Assembly (NCBI GenBank): GCA_041576975.1
Contig: JBFGJY010000093.1
Coordinates: forward strand, 1 to 7,151
Source: JBFGJY01 sp041576975
GTDB lineage: Bacteria > Pseudomonadota > Gammaproteobacteria > UBA4575
Direction of reading: 5' to 3'
DNA length: 7,151 bases
Shown here: positions 1-6,343 of the stretch, in pieces
Layout: the number at the start of each line of letters is the position of its first letter
Numbering within the stretch: position 1 is the first letter of the stretch
Program-made: the position numbers and the translations under genes
The notes under the pieces: generated by a model
Database searches by the model: none
What the model saw: the letters and a program-made list of their open reading frames with translations, nothing else
Told to the model about the DNA's origin: nothing

Positions 1-29
1 AAACCTGCAACTGTAAGCCCTATAAAATT

Positions 30-48
30 ACGGCACGAAAACGGCACG
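30..48. repeat. Pair of 8-bp direct repeats beside the tRNA 3' end
   Basis: ACGGCACG occurs at 30-37 and again at 41-48, one helical turn (11 bp) apart. The inverted core GTGCCG lies at 66-71. The repeats sit 46-64 bp beyond the 3' end of a tRNA gene, a favoured insertion point for tyrosine-recombinase elements, and short direct repeats in this position can be integrase arm-binding sites. No integrase gene is visible; it would lie left of base 1. The repeats are seen directly, while the att-site role is inference. Nothing else in bases 1-93 is recognisable. Confidence 0.4.
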
Positions 49-93
49 GGACGTAAAAGTTGAAAGTGCCGATATCGTAAACCATTGAAAAGA

Positions 94-170
94 TGGCGCG
101 CCCGGAGGGATTCGAACCCCCGACCACCTGGTTCGAAGCCAGGTACTCTATCCAGCTGAGCTACGGGCGC
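94..170 (-). tRNA. tRNA-Arg, anticodon TCG
   Basis: Read on the minus strand, this is a complete 77-nt cloverleaf. The acceptor stem GCGCCCG pairs with CGGGCGC. The D arm is GCTC/GAGT with one G-U pair. The anticodon stem CCTGG/CCAGG encloses loop CTTCGAA, and the T arm has the loop TTCGAAT. The anticodon TCG (bases 136-134) reads CGA-type arginine codons. The discriminator base is G (97) and the CCA end is encoded (96-94). All stems are intact, so the gene looks functional. Its 3' side faces the left edge of the window. Confidence 0.97.
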
Positions 171-179
171 GTATGGAAG

Positions 180-208
180 AGTATAACCGGTTGATAGATT
201 GTTTGGAG
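180..208 (-). promoter_or_regulatory. Likely tRNA-Arg promoter
   Basis: On the minus strand a good -10 box, TATACT, lies at 185-180, ten bases before the first base of the mature tRNA (170). A start point near 173 would leave only a few leader bases. The -35 region is poor: CTCCAA at 208-203 with 17-bp spacing is the best candidate. The -10 assignment is fairly secure from its position; the -35 is a guess. Confidence 0.45.
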
Positions 209-225
209 TATCACACTATTGCTTA

Positions 226-702
226 ATGGTTTCTTTGTCTATGCACTACCCAAAGCTATTAGCTTTTCTACAATTGATTTATCCATCTTTGTTTGAAGAA
301 CTTGCCCACTATTCAAGCAAATCAGACCTTGTAGAGGCAAAGCTGATCAGTGCTAATTATTTGAATTCATACCAAGCAATAGTATTTAGTGAAGGAGAAA
401 CTAGAAATGGTGAAATTTTTAAAATTATACCAAAGTATTCATTTGTATCGCCCTATTCTTGGGATTGGCGTTGGGTTTTTGCTTTAAGCTTAAAGTATGA
501 CAAGAACACAATTTTTCCTATAAAATTTCAACAAAAAGTCATTGCATTACCTACAGGAAAGCATCCACTTTCAACTGTGTTTTTTAATAACTTAAATAAT
601 GAATTTACTAAAGAGATACATAAGTTAATAGAACTTCTTGATCGGGATAACACATTGATCACTGAAGCATATGAATCTTACCTAAATTCAGTACATATTT
701 AG
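226..702 (+). CDS. Hypothetical protein, possible acyltransferase remnant
   Basis: I do not recognise this 158-residue protein with confidence. The start is uncertain. The frame opens after a stop at 184-186 and offers TTG at 199 and ATG at 226 and 241, none with a well-spaced ribosome site; I chose the first ATG. Residues 54-62 (FSEGETRNG) resemble block III of PlsC-type acyltransferases (FPEGTRS), and 96-101 (IFPIKF) resembles the following hydrophobic-Pro block. The catalytic HX4D block that should precede them is absent. The distance between the two blocks, about 43 residues, is also longer than usual. No signal peptide or clear membrane helix is seen. It may be the C-terminal half of a decayed lipid acyltransferase or an unrelated small protein. 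Its TAG stop directly abuts the stop of the convergent dehydrogenase gene, and its 5' end lies behind the oppositely directed tRNA promoter. Confidence 0.45.
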   Translation: MVSLSMHYPKLLAFLQLIYPSLFEELAHYSSKSDLVEAKLISANYLNSYQAIVFSEGETRNGEIFKIIPKYSFVSPYSWDWRWVFALSLKYDKNTIFPIKFQQKVIALPTGKHPLSTVFFNNLNNEFTKEIHKLIELLDRDNTLITEAYESYLNSVHI

Positions 703-1893
703 TCAAATACTTTCTAAATCTGGCTTAATTAATTTTAAATCTTTTGTGTCAACATGTAATTTTGCTTGCGGAAGAGATTCTTCTAAATAGGAAATTGCGT
801 GTTCCGCAGTTGCACGATAAGCTGTTAATTTTCCACCAAAAATAGATAATAATCGAGGCTTGACTTTACGATCACGCAAATAAATGGTTTCTCTTGAACG
901 TTGATTAGCGTTTTTTTCACTTCTAGGTAACACACGTAATCCAGAAAATTGATTTTTTAACGTAAGGTTTTCATTTTTGTATGACGGAAAGTAATAAAAA
1001 AATGTTTTAAGCAAATAATCAACTTCTTGTTCTAGAGGTTGCGATTCAGAAGGGTCACCTTTAAATATACTCTCCGTTGTACCAATCATCGTATCTCCAT
1101 ACCATGGCATAACAAAGATCGGCCGCTTATCATCAGGGCTTTCGATATAGAAAATTACATCGTCAATCTGTAATGGTAAAATAATATGTGTACCTTGCAC
1201 CAAATCTATAGCCATGGATTCTTGCGCTGGTTGTGCGCTATCAAGCACTATTTTTGCCCACGGACCTGCCGCATTGACTGCAGTGGTACTAGCTATTTTT
1301 TTGCTAACTCCATCTGCGTTTGTGTATGTAATTACACAATGATTGTTTTCTAAATGGATATTATTTATTTTTGTATTTAGTCGAAGTTCTGCGCCATGTT
1401 CTTGAGCCGAATACATTACCGCCTGAGTAAGTAAACGATCATCTGTTTGAGCTTCATAATATTGGAATACGGCTTGTAAATTTTTTACATTTAGATTATA
1501 TAATTGATGCCATTGGCTTTTTGGTACTGTTTTAAACCTTGTCTCACTACTTAGATTGCCTAACAAGGAATATAACAAAAGGCCAGCACGTATCATCCAT
1601 GGCGAGCGTTTAGAATTTTTATAAATTGGAATATATACAGGTTTAATTTTTACCAAATCAGGAGCATTTTTTAGCAAGTAACTCTGTTCTCGCAGACATT
1701 CACGCACCAACGAAAATTCAAACTGCTCTAAATAACGTAATCCACCATGAATGAGTTTACTAGAACGTGAAGACGTGCCCTGTGCTAATTGATTATATTG
1801 TTCAAACAATATTGTTTTATATCCACGCACCGCGGCTGCTTGTGCAACCCCAACACCATGGATACCCCCACCTATAACTGCAACATCGTACAC
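703..1893 (-). CDS. Short GlpD-like FAD-dependent glycerol-3-phosphate dehydrogenase
   Basis: This protein probably oxidises sn-glycerol 3-phosphate to dihydroxyacetone phosphate with FAD, passing electrons to quinone at the inner membrane. The Rossmann motif GGGIHGVG is at residues 8-15. The GlpD signature GTSSRSSKLIHGGLRYLE is at 39-56, with YYEAQTDDRLL at 145-155, VNAAGPWA at 206-213 and GGKLTAYR at 353-360. The residues expected to hold the substrate phosphate are present: R320 in SGLR, R334 in SRET and K355 in GGK. At 396 residues it stops about where the C-terminal domain of the roughly 500-residue E. coli enzyme begins. The end is a clean stop, so this looks like a natural short form rather than a frameshift. 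The start is GTG; an in-frame TAA lies only seven codons upstream and no ATG intervenes. No Shine-Dalgarno sequence is evident. It follows the phosphodiesterase by 34 bp and is the last gene of the five-gene block. Confidence 0.88.
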   Translation of the reverse strand: MYDVAVIGGGIHGVGVAQAAAVRGYKTILFEQYNQLAQGTSSRSSKLIHGGLRYLEQFEFSLVRECLREQSYLLKNAPDLVKIKPVYIPIYKNSKRSPWMIRAGLLLYSLLGNLSSETRFKTVPKSQWHQLYNLNVKNLQAVFQYYEAQTDDRLLTQAVMYSAQEHGAELRLNTKINNIHLENNHCVITYTNADGVSKKIASTTAVNAAGPWAKIVLDSAQPAQESMAIDLVQGTHIILPLQIDDVIFYIESPDDKRPIFVMPWYGDTMIGTTESIFKGDPSESQPLEQEVDYLLKTFFYYFPSYKNENLTLKNQFSGLRVLPRSEKNANQRSRETIYLRDRKVKPRLLSIFGGKLTAYRATAEHAISYLEESLPQAKLHVDTKDLKLIKPDLESI

Positions 1894-1927
1894 AATTAAA
1901 CAGTATGAATATTAATAATAATGAATT

Positions 1928-2662
1928 TTATTGAAATAGATCGGAACTACTAAGCTTTACGATATCACCTGTTTCAATTAGTGAAACACCTTCTCGTAAT
2001 AATTTGTATGCGCGCGCAGGACTTTTCAAATCATATAGCACCCATTTCCATGTTCCATGCCACAAATTAGAGAGTTTGATATTAATTTTCTTTACATTAC
2101 AAAATAGGTAATTAGGTTGAATTTCTATTGCTTTTAAATAATGCTCCTCATCGTATTCTTTCACGACCCATCCAACGGGATATTTTTTTAGTTGCTGAAC
2201 ATGCTCAATAACATTTTCTACAAACGAAATAATAACAACATTAAAGTTTGCGTTTTTTAGTGCATCTAGTGTTTCATTTATTACATTTTTTTCTTGAAAA
2301 TACTCAATACTTTGCCTTTTAATTTCGACAAATAATGTAACCTGTGAATAATGATTTAATAATTCAACCGCTTGTTTTAATGTAGGAACAAATAATAATT
2401 TCTCATGTTCTTCATATTGTTGTGAAGAAATTACTGGAAATGTATTTATTTCATCTGAGGTCAGATCTCTTACATTTTTATTGATTCCTGTCGTCCTCTT
2501 CAAATTTTTATCATGTATAACAATTGGCACATAGTCTTTTGAAAGCTGAATATCCAATTCAATATAGGAAAATCCCAATTCAGCGGCAGCTTGTATAGCT
2601 AATAAGCTGTTTTCAGGATATGTTGTCATATCCCCGCGATGCGCAATTAATCGGTTCTTCAA
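1928..2662 (-). CDS. Cytoplasmic glycerophosphodiester phosphodiesterase (GDPD/UgpQ-like)
   Basis: Members of this family hydrolyse glycerophosphodiesters, such as glycerophosphocholine or glycerophosphoethanolamine, to glycerol 3-phosphate and an alcohol. The single TIM-barrel domain fills all 244 residues. The catalytic and metal-binding set is visible: HRG at 8-10, YPENS at 15-19, ELD at 35-37, H50 in VIHD and VEIK at 112-115. The C-terminal part has IETGDI at 229-234, where the family often has a turn leading to an aspartate. There is no signal peptide, so it is UgpQ-like and cytoplasmic rather than periplasmic like GlpQ. The start is TTG, overlapping the upstream kinase stop as TTGA. It must be at or very near this codon, because the next ATG (residue 12) would remove the catalytic HRG. 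The overlap suggests translation coupled to the kinase. Confidence 0.92.
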   Translation of the reverse strand: MKNRLIAHRGDMTTYPENSLLAIQAAAELGFSYIELDIQLSKDYVPIVIHDKNLKRTTGINKNVRDLTSDEINTFPVISSQQYEEHEKLLFVPTLKQAVELLNHYSQVTLFVEIKRQSIEYFQEKNVINETLDALKNANFNVVIISFVENVIEHVQQLKKYPVGWVVKEYDEEHYLKAIEIQPNYLFCNVKKINIKLSNLWHGTWKWVLYDLKSPARAYKLLREGVSLIETGDIVKLSSSDLFQ

Positions 2663-4083
2663 TTTACAAGCTTTTCAATTTCAATTTTAAATTTCTCATA
2701 ACGAACATATAACGCTTCGTCCATAATTGGGGTGTAATCTATGGAATCAGGTGTTCTCCAGTTAGGTCGATCCATTACTAACCAAGCCGCTCCGCGTGAG
2801 GTTGCCTCCTTATAGTTAGAAACCCTCACAGGAACAGAACATAAATCAGCCAAGCGCTGACATAAATGAGAATCCGTGCTTAAACCACCTGACACCATAA
2901 GTTGCTTAGATTTAACTCCGTGTTCACGCATCTCTTCAATATTTTTAGTAATTAGAAATGCAATACTCTCCATTAATGCAGCCTTGCATTGTTCTTTTGA
3001 AAAACTTTGGAATGTCATTTGCTCCTCTACAAATTTAGGTGCCAGATTACTTTTCCACCAGGGCGAACCCAGACCCCCAACAGAATTGATAAAAATTGGC
3101 ACGTCTTCCACATCATGCCATTGCACATCACCTATATTTTTTATTCCCCATGCATCTTCTGCCCAAGTTAAAGCTGCACCAGCCCCATTGATCGTTCCTT
3201 CCATTGCATATTCTTGTTCTGTATTCGAGCTGTACGTAATGGTGGCTAGTAGTTTTGTATCCAATACTGGTTTATTGCTGCTCTTAGCTAACACAAACCC
3301 ACCAGTACCGATATTTACAAACGCAGTATTTGGCTTAAGTTTTCCGTACCCATAGACAGCGCTGTTTTGATCACCATTCACTAAAACCAGTGGATAATTT
3401 ACACCATTCAAATTTCCATAAGTATAAGTATTTGGCACTGTGCATGGTAAGAGTGAAGAGTCTATATAAAAAGCTTTCAGTAAATTATCATCCCAATCTC
3501 TAGTTTGTAGATTCCATAATAAGGTTCGATGCGCATTAGCAAAGTCTACATATGCAGGATGGTTTTCTATTAAATTAAATATCAAATAAGCTGCCAGTGG
3601 ACCAAATAAAAGCTTGTTTTGTTGTCGAGCATGTTGAACTTTTTTATCGTGCTCTAGCAACCATTGTAATTTTGATGCTCCATAGTGTGGCGATATTGGT
3701 AAACCGGTTTTAGCTTTTAATTCACTCTCGCTTAGTTTCAATTCACTTAAATACTTTTGCGCACGGGTATCTAACCAACTTAAAGCTGGGCTAATAGCAT
3801 CACCTGTTTCTGAATCCCAAGCGATTACGGTTGATCGTTGTGTAACAAGTGCTACAGCAATGTTCTGCAGATAATTTTTTTGTATGTAATTTTCAGCTTC
3901 ATTGATGACATATCTACATGATTCAAGTATCTGATTGCCATCTTGCTCGACATTAAACTTTTCTGAATAGAAAAGCTTAACTTCTTGCTGAGCTTTGAAT
4001 TTTGGTTCGCCTTCTTGGTTATAAATTATTGCACGTGTGGAATGTGTACCCTGATCGATGACGATGACATGAGAGTACGTCAT
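2659..4083 (-). CDS. FGGY-family carbohydrate kinase, glycerol-kinase-like
   Basis: This is an ATP-dependent sugar or polyol kinase of the FGGY family, closest in layout to glycerol kinase. The N-terminal phosphate-1 loop DQGTHSTRA is at residues 10-18. VTQRSTVIAW (80-89) and LSWLDTRA (101-108) form the substrate site. NGDQ (236-239) carries the catalytic base D238. IGTGGF (258-263), EGTINGAGAALTW (295-307), GGLGSPWW (336-343) and SGGLSTD (398-404) follow in family order. In canonical glycerol kinase Arg-Glu, Trp, Tyr and Asp contact glycerol. Here Arg83, Trp103 and Asp238 are kept, but Glu is replaced by Ser84 and the Tyr position by His133 (Tyr134 is adjacent). The substrate may therefore differ from glycerol. 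At 474 residues it is slightly shorter than the roughly 500-residue E. coli enzyme. The start ATG is 18 bp after msrQ, with no clear ribosome site. The neighbouring phosphodiesterase and dehydrogenase support a glycerol-phosphate role. Confidence 0.88.
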   Translation of the reverse strand: MTYSHVIVIDQGTHSTRAIIYNQEGEPKFKAQQEVKLFYSEKFNVEQDGNQILESCRYVINEAENYIQKNYLQNIAVALVTQRSTVIAWDSETGDAISPALSWLDTRAQKYLSELKLSESELKAKTGLPISPHYGASKLQWLLEHDKKVQHARQQNKLLFGPLAAYLIFNLIENHPAYVDFANAHRTLLWNLQTRDWDDNLLKAFYIDSSLLPCTVPNTYTYGNLNGVNYPLVLVNGDQNSAVYGYGKLKPNTAFVNIGTGGFVLAKSSNKPVLDTKLLATITYSSNTEQEYAMEGTINGAGAALTWAEDAWGIKNIGDVQWHDVEDVPIFINSVGGLGSPWWKSNLAPKFVEEQMTFQSFSKEQCKAALMESIAFLITKNIEEMREHGVKSKQLMVSGGLSTDSHLCQRLADLCSVPVRVSNYKEATSRGAAWLVMDRPNWRTPDSIDYTPIMDEALYVRYEKFKIEIEKLVN

Positions 4084-4101
4084 GTTTTGTATTATGAGAA
4101 T

Positions 4102-4695
4102 TTAAAATTTTCTTTTAAGATGAAAAAACATTCTAATTCCAAGCAAACCTGCAAGAATAACAGCGTAAATTGCCGGTTCACGCGTATCAGCTTTCACCAT
4201 CCACCAAAAATGTAACACGGCTAACATAGCTATTATATAGATCAAACGGTGCAAGAGGATCCATCGATGTTGTAACCTTTCTACCATTTTATTAGTCGAA
4301 GTAATTGCAAGTGGGACAAGTAGTATAAATGCTGTAAAGCCTGCTGTGATAAAAGGTCTCTTAATTACATCATCCAAAATTTCAGCAAAATCAAAAAACT
4401 TATCTAATGTAATATATAGAGATAGATGAACGCACACATAAAAAAATGCAAATAAGCCTAACATTCTTCTGTATTTAACAAGATTATTCCAACCTGTTAA
4501 CCTTCTAAGTGGTGAGACTGTTAAAGTAATCAGTAAAATTCTTAAGGCCCAATCTCCAGTGCGCCGTGTTACCGCCTCTATTGGATTTGCACCAAGAGAA
4601 TCAGTAAAGAATCCGTAAAATTGTATTGCTAAAGGAATTAAACAAATTATGAATAATACAGGTTTTACAAACTTACCTGTGCTTGAACTAGACAC
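4102..4695 (-). CDS. msrQ: MsrQ, haem-binding membrane subunit of the MsrPQ methionine-sulfoxide reductase
   Basis: MsrQ (YedZ) is an inner-membrane b-type haem protein that carries electrons from the quinone pool to periplasmic MsrP. The 197 residues contain hydrophobic segments at about 11-30, 48-62, 78-97, 116-132, 149-166 and 174-190. Family motifs are visible: GDWALRILLITLTVSPLRR (47-65), YRRMLGLFAFFYVCVH (75-90) and LQHRWILLHRL (141-151). Candidate haem ligands are H90, H149 and H162. The length matches the family (about 200 residues). The start is GTG; an in-frame TAA three codons upstream excludes a longer form, and no ribosome site is obvious. It lies 50 bp behind msrP and 18 bp ahead of the kinase gene, consistent with one transcript. 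Confidence 0.95.
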   Translation of the reverse strand: MSSSSTGKFVKPVLFIICLIPLAIQFYGFFTDSLGANPIEAVTRRTGDWALRILLITLTVSPLRRLTGWNNLVKYRRMLGLFAFFYVCVHLSLYITLDKFFDFAEILDDVIKRPFITAGFTAFILLVPLAITSTNKMVERLQHRWILLHRLIYIIAMLAVLHFWWMVKADTREPAIYAVILAGLLGIRMFFHLKRKF

Positions 4696-4745
4696 AAATA
4701 ATTATTATATGAGTTGTATGAGATGTAGCTTAAATACCCGCCAAA

Positions 4746-5702
4746 TTAATAATACTTTTTAAGATCCATACCCTCATATAAGTTAGCGACTTCGTCTGCG
4801 TAACCATTAAATGGTAGCGTTTTGCGTTTTAAAAATTCACCAATTCTTCGTTCACGCTTTTGGCTCCAGCGCGGGTGATCCACATTCGGGTTAACATTAG
4901 AGTAGAAACCATATTCTCTTGGCCCAGAAACGTTCCAAGTCGTTTCCGGTTGTTCTTCTGTAAAACGAATGCTTACAACCGATTTTATACTTTTAAATCC
5001 ATATTTCCATGGCACTACAAGTCGTAATGGTGCGCCATTTTGATTTGGCAGTTCTTTACCATAGAGTCCAACCGCAAGAATTGATAATGGATGCATGGCC
5101 TCATCAATTCGTAATCCTTCACGGTAAGGCCACTCTAATATAGAGCGCTTTTGGCCAGGCAAATTTTCAGGATCATAAATAGTGAAAAATTGTACATATC
5201 TTGCTTTAGAGGTAGGCTGAAACCGCTTTAATATCGTCCTCAACTCAACTCCAACCCAAGGTATAACCATAGACCAGGCTTCAACACAGCGTAAACGATA
5301 AATGCGTTCTTCAAGTTTTGCCGGAGAAATAAAATCCTCTAAATTATATTCACCAGGTTTTTCACATTCGCCTTCAACTTTGATACTCCATGGTTTAACT
5401 TTAAGGTGGCGCGCATTACGTTTTGGATCACCTTTATCTGTTCCCAATTCATAAAAATTATTGTAGCTAGTCACTGCATCAAATGGAGTCAGTTCTTCAT
5501 TAGCAGAAAATTCGCTTTTCTCTAAATTATCAAACTCTAATTTTGCAGATCCTATAGATGGCCACAACGATAATGACGGCACCAGTGACATGACAGTAAT
5601 AGATGCGGAGGTCTGAAGAAATTTCCTGCGTTCTTTATACAGCGCTTCATCAGTAACCTCAGATTCTTTAACATCATTTTTATTGCTTATTTTTATTAAC
5701 AT
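4746..5702 (-). CDS. msrP: MsrP, periplasmic molybdopterin methionine-sulfoxide reductase
   Basis: MsrP (YedY) reduces methionine sulfoxide in periplasmic proteins using a mononuclear molybdenum-molybdopterin cofactor, with electrons from MsrQ. The N terminus has a twin-arginine signal, RRKFLQ at residues 25-30, followed by a hydrophobic stretch to about 50, so it is folded in the cytoplasm and exported by Tat. The oxidoreductase molybdopterin-binding fold fills the rest. The Mo-ligand cysteine is C139 in RLRCVEAW (136-143), and other family blocks include NGAPLRLVVPWKYGFKSIK (222-240) and the C-terminal NPNVDHPRWSQ (271-281). The 318 residues match the usual length of about 330. The ATG is preceded by a weak AAGAGA site (5714-5709) six bases upstream. 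It is the first gene of the minus-strand block. Confidence 0.96.
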   Translation of the reverse strand: MLIKISNKNDVKESEVTDEALYKERRKFLQTSASITVMSLVPSLSLWPSIGSAKLEFDNLEKSEFSANEELTPFDAVTSYNNFYELGTDKGDPKRNARHLKVKPWSIKVEGECEKPGEYNLEDFISPAKLEERIYRLRCVEAWSMVIPWVGVELRTILKRFQPTSKARYVQFFTIYDPENLPGQKRSILEWPYREGLRIDEAMHPLSILAVGLYGKELPNQNGAPLRLVVPWKYGFKSIKSVVSIRFTEEQPETTWNVSGPREYGFYSNVNPNVDHPRWSQKRERRIGEFLKRKTLPFNGYADEVANLYEGMDLKKYY

Positions 5703-5719
5703 TTTTAATCTCTTAGAAA

Positions 5720-5725
5720 ATTATA
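5720..5725 (-). promoter_or_regulatory. Possible -10 box upstream of msrP
   Basis: A perfect TATAAT reads on the minus strand at 5725-5720. No convincing -35 lies 16-18 bp upstream. A start point near 5713 would leave a leader of about 11 bases that begins at the putative ribosome site, which is unusually short. It may be a chance match in AT-rich DNA; the real promoter could lie further up in the divergent region. Confidence 0.25.
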
Positions 5726-5790
5726 TTGTTGAAATATCTATTTTGGACTGATTTTTTCTGTAAGGGTTCAAGAGCAATTGTATCAATCAT

Positions 5791-5808
5791 GTAGTTAAAC
5801 TGTACTAC
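5791..5808. promoter_or_regulatory. Imperfect palindrome in the divergent msrP/DUF1761 intergenic region
   Basis: GTAGT (5791-5795) and ACTAC (5804-5808) form inverted 5-bp arms around an 8-bp centre. The element lies roughly midway between the two divergent start codons (5702 and 5916), where an operator serving either side would sit. I cannot match it to a named regulator, and short arms like these can occur by chance. The rest of 5703-5915 is AT-rich, with weak promoter-like hexamers for the plus strand (TTGTTT at 5870-5875, AATAAT at 5892-5897) and nothing else I can identify. Confidence 0.25.
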
Positions 5809-5915
5809 ACAAATCAGTTACTGAGTAAAATTCGATCTATACCTACTGCTTTTGGTTACACTTGCCATCTTGTTTTGAATTAAGACTACATAATAATGCA
5901 AATTACTTAATTATT

Positions 5916-6302
5916 ATGAATGAACTGACTACAAATATAAATTGGATTGCTGTTATTTTAGGTGCAGTGGTTGCATTTGTTTTGGGTTGGATTTGGTATT
6001 CGCCAAAAGTATTTGGCACAAAGTGGGCTGAAGGTGTAGGTGTATCACTCGGCGAATCGACTGGTATACCGGTAGCGGCGATGCTAACTCAAGCTATAGC
6101 GACATTTTTCCTGTCATGGGTTGTGGGCATCACAGCTGCCAATAATGTCTTAATGATGATGATTTTGATTACTATGACAATTGCACTTCTAATGATTGCT
6201 GGTAGCTTTTTCACGAAAAAAAGTAATTATGCAATTGCGACTGAAACAGGTTTTGTGGTTGCAATGGTAGTGGTGATGATAATTTGCCAAGCAATTTTAT
6301 AG
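5916..6302 (+). CDS. DUF1761-family four-helix membrane protein
   Basis: This 128-residue integral membrane protein belongs to the DUF1761 family of unknown function. The family signature is clear at the N terminus: NWIAVILGAVVAFVLGWIWY (9-28) followed by SPKVFGTKWAE (29-39). Four hydrophobic helices are expected at about 8-28, 51-73, 77-97 and 109-127. The frame is open upstream to a TTG at 5862, but those 18 extra codons are polar and unlike the family. ATG at 5916 places the first helix correctly, although no strong ribosome site precedes it. The gene is transcribed away from msrP and is followed after 41 bp by the secreted-protein gene, probably on the same message. Confidence 0.88.
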   Translation: MNELTTNINWIAVILGAVVAFVLGWIWYSPKVFGTKWAEGVGVSLGESTGIPVAAMLTQAIATFFLSWVVGITAANNVLMMMILITMTIALLMIAGSFFTKKSNYAIATETGFVVAMVVVMIICQAIL

Positions 6303-6314
6303 TTAATAAGTTTT

Positions 6315-6343
6315 ACTCCGTAGCGCGGAGAAAAGGAGTCCTT
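6315..6343 (+). promoter_or_regulatory. Ribosome site with competing RNA stems
   Basis: AGGAG at 6334-6338 lies five bases before the ATG at 6344 and is the strongest ribosome site in the window; it decides that start. Just upstream, CTCCG (6316-6320) can pair with CGGAG (6326-6330) over a five-base loop. ACTCC (6315-6319) can instead pair perfectly with GGAGT (6335-6339), which covers the ribosome site. The two pairings exclude each other, so the leader could switch between an open and a closed site. The complementarity is seen directly; regulation is inferred. Confidence 0.35.

Noticed and set aside
1..93. Coding tail or start of an integrase gene at the left edge
   Set aside because: One minus-strand frame is open to the edge, but its translation shows no integrase motif and there is no convincing start.
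703..705. Frameshifted full-length GlpD continuing into bases 1-702
   Set aside because: Past the dehydrogenase stop I see no sequence resembling the GlpD C-terminal domain, and the protein ends cleanly after its last conserved block.
2876..3355. 159-codon plus-strand open frame inside the kinase gene
   Set aside because: It is a shadow in the opposite strand of a clearly conserved FGGY kinase, with no recognisable domain and no ribosome site.
3985..4215. Plus-strand open frame across the kinase/msrQ junction
   Set aside because: It overlaps the coding ends of two well-supported minus-strand genes and its translation shows no family motif.
4704..4709. TATAAT on the minus strand just before msrQ
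   Set aside because: It would give an almost leaderless transcript, has no -35 partner, and lies in a very AT-rich gap where a chance match is likely.
5862..5915. N-terminal extension of the DUF1761 gene from TTG
   Set aside because: The extra 18 residues are polar, unlike the family, and the ATG at 5916 gives the expected start of the first helix.
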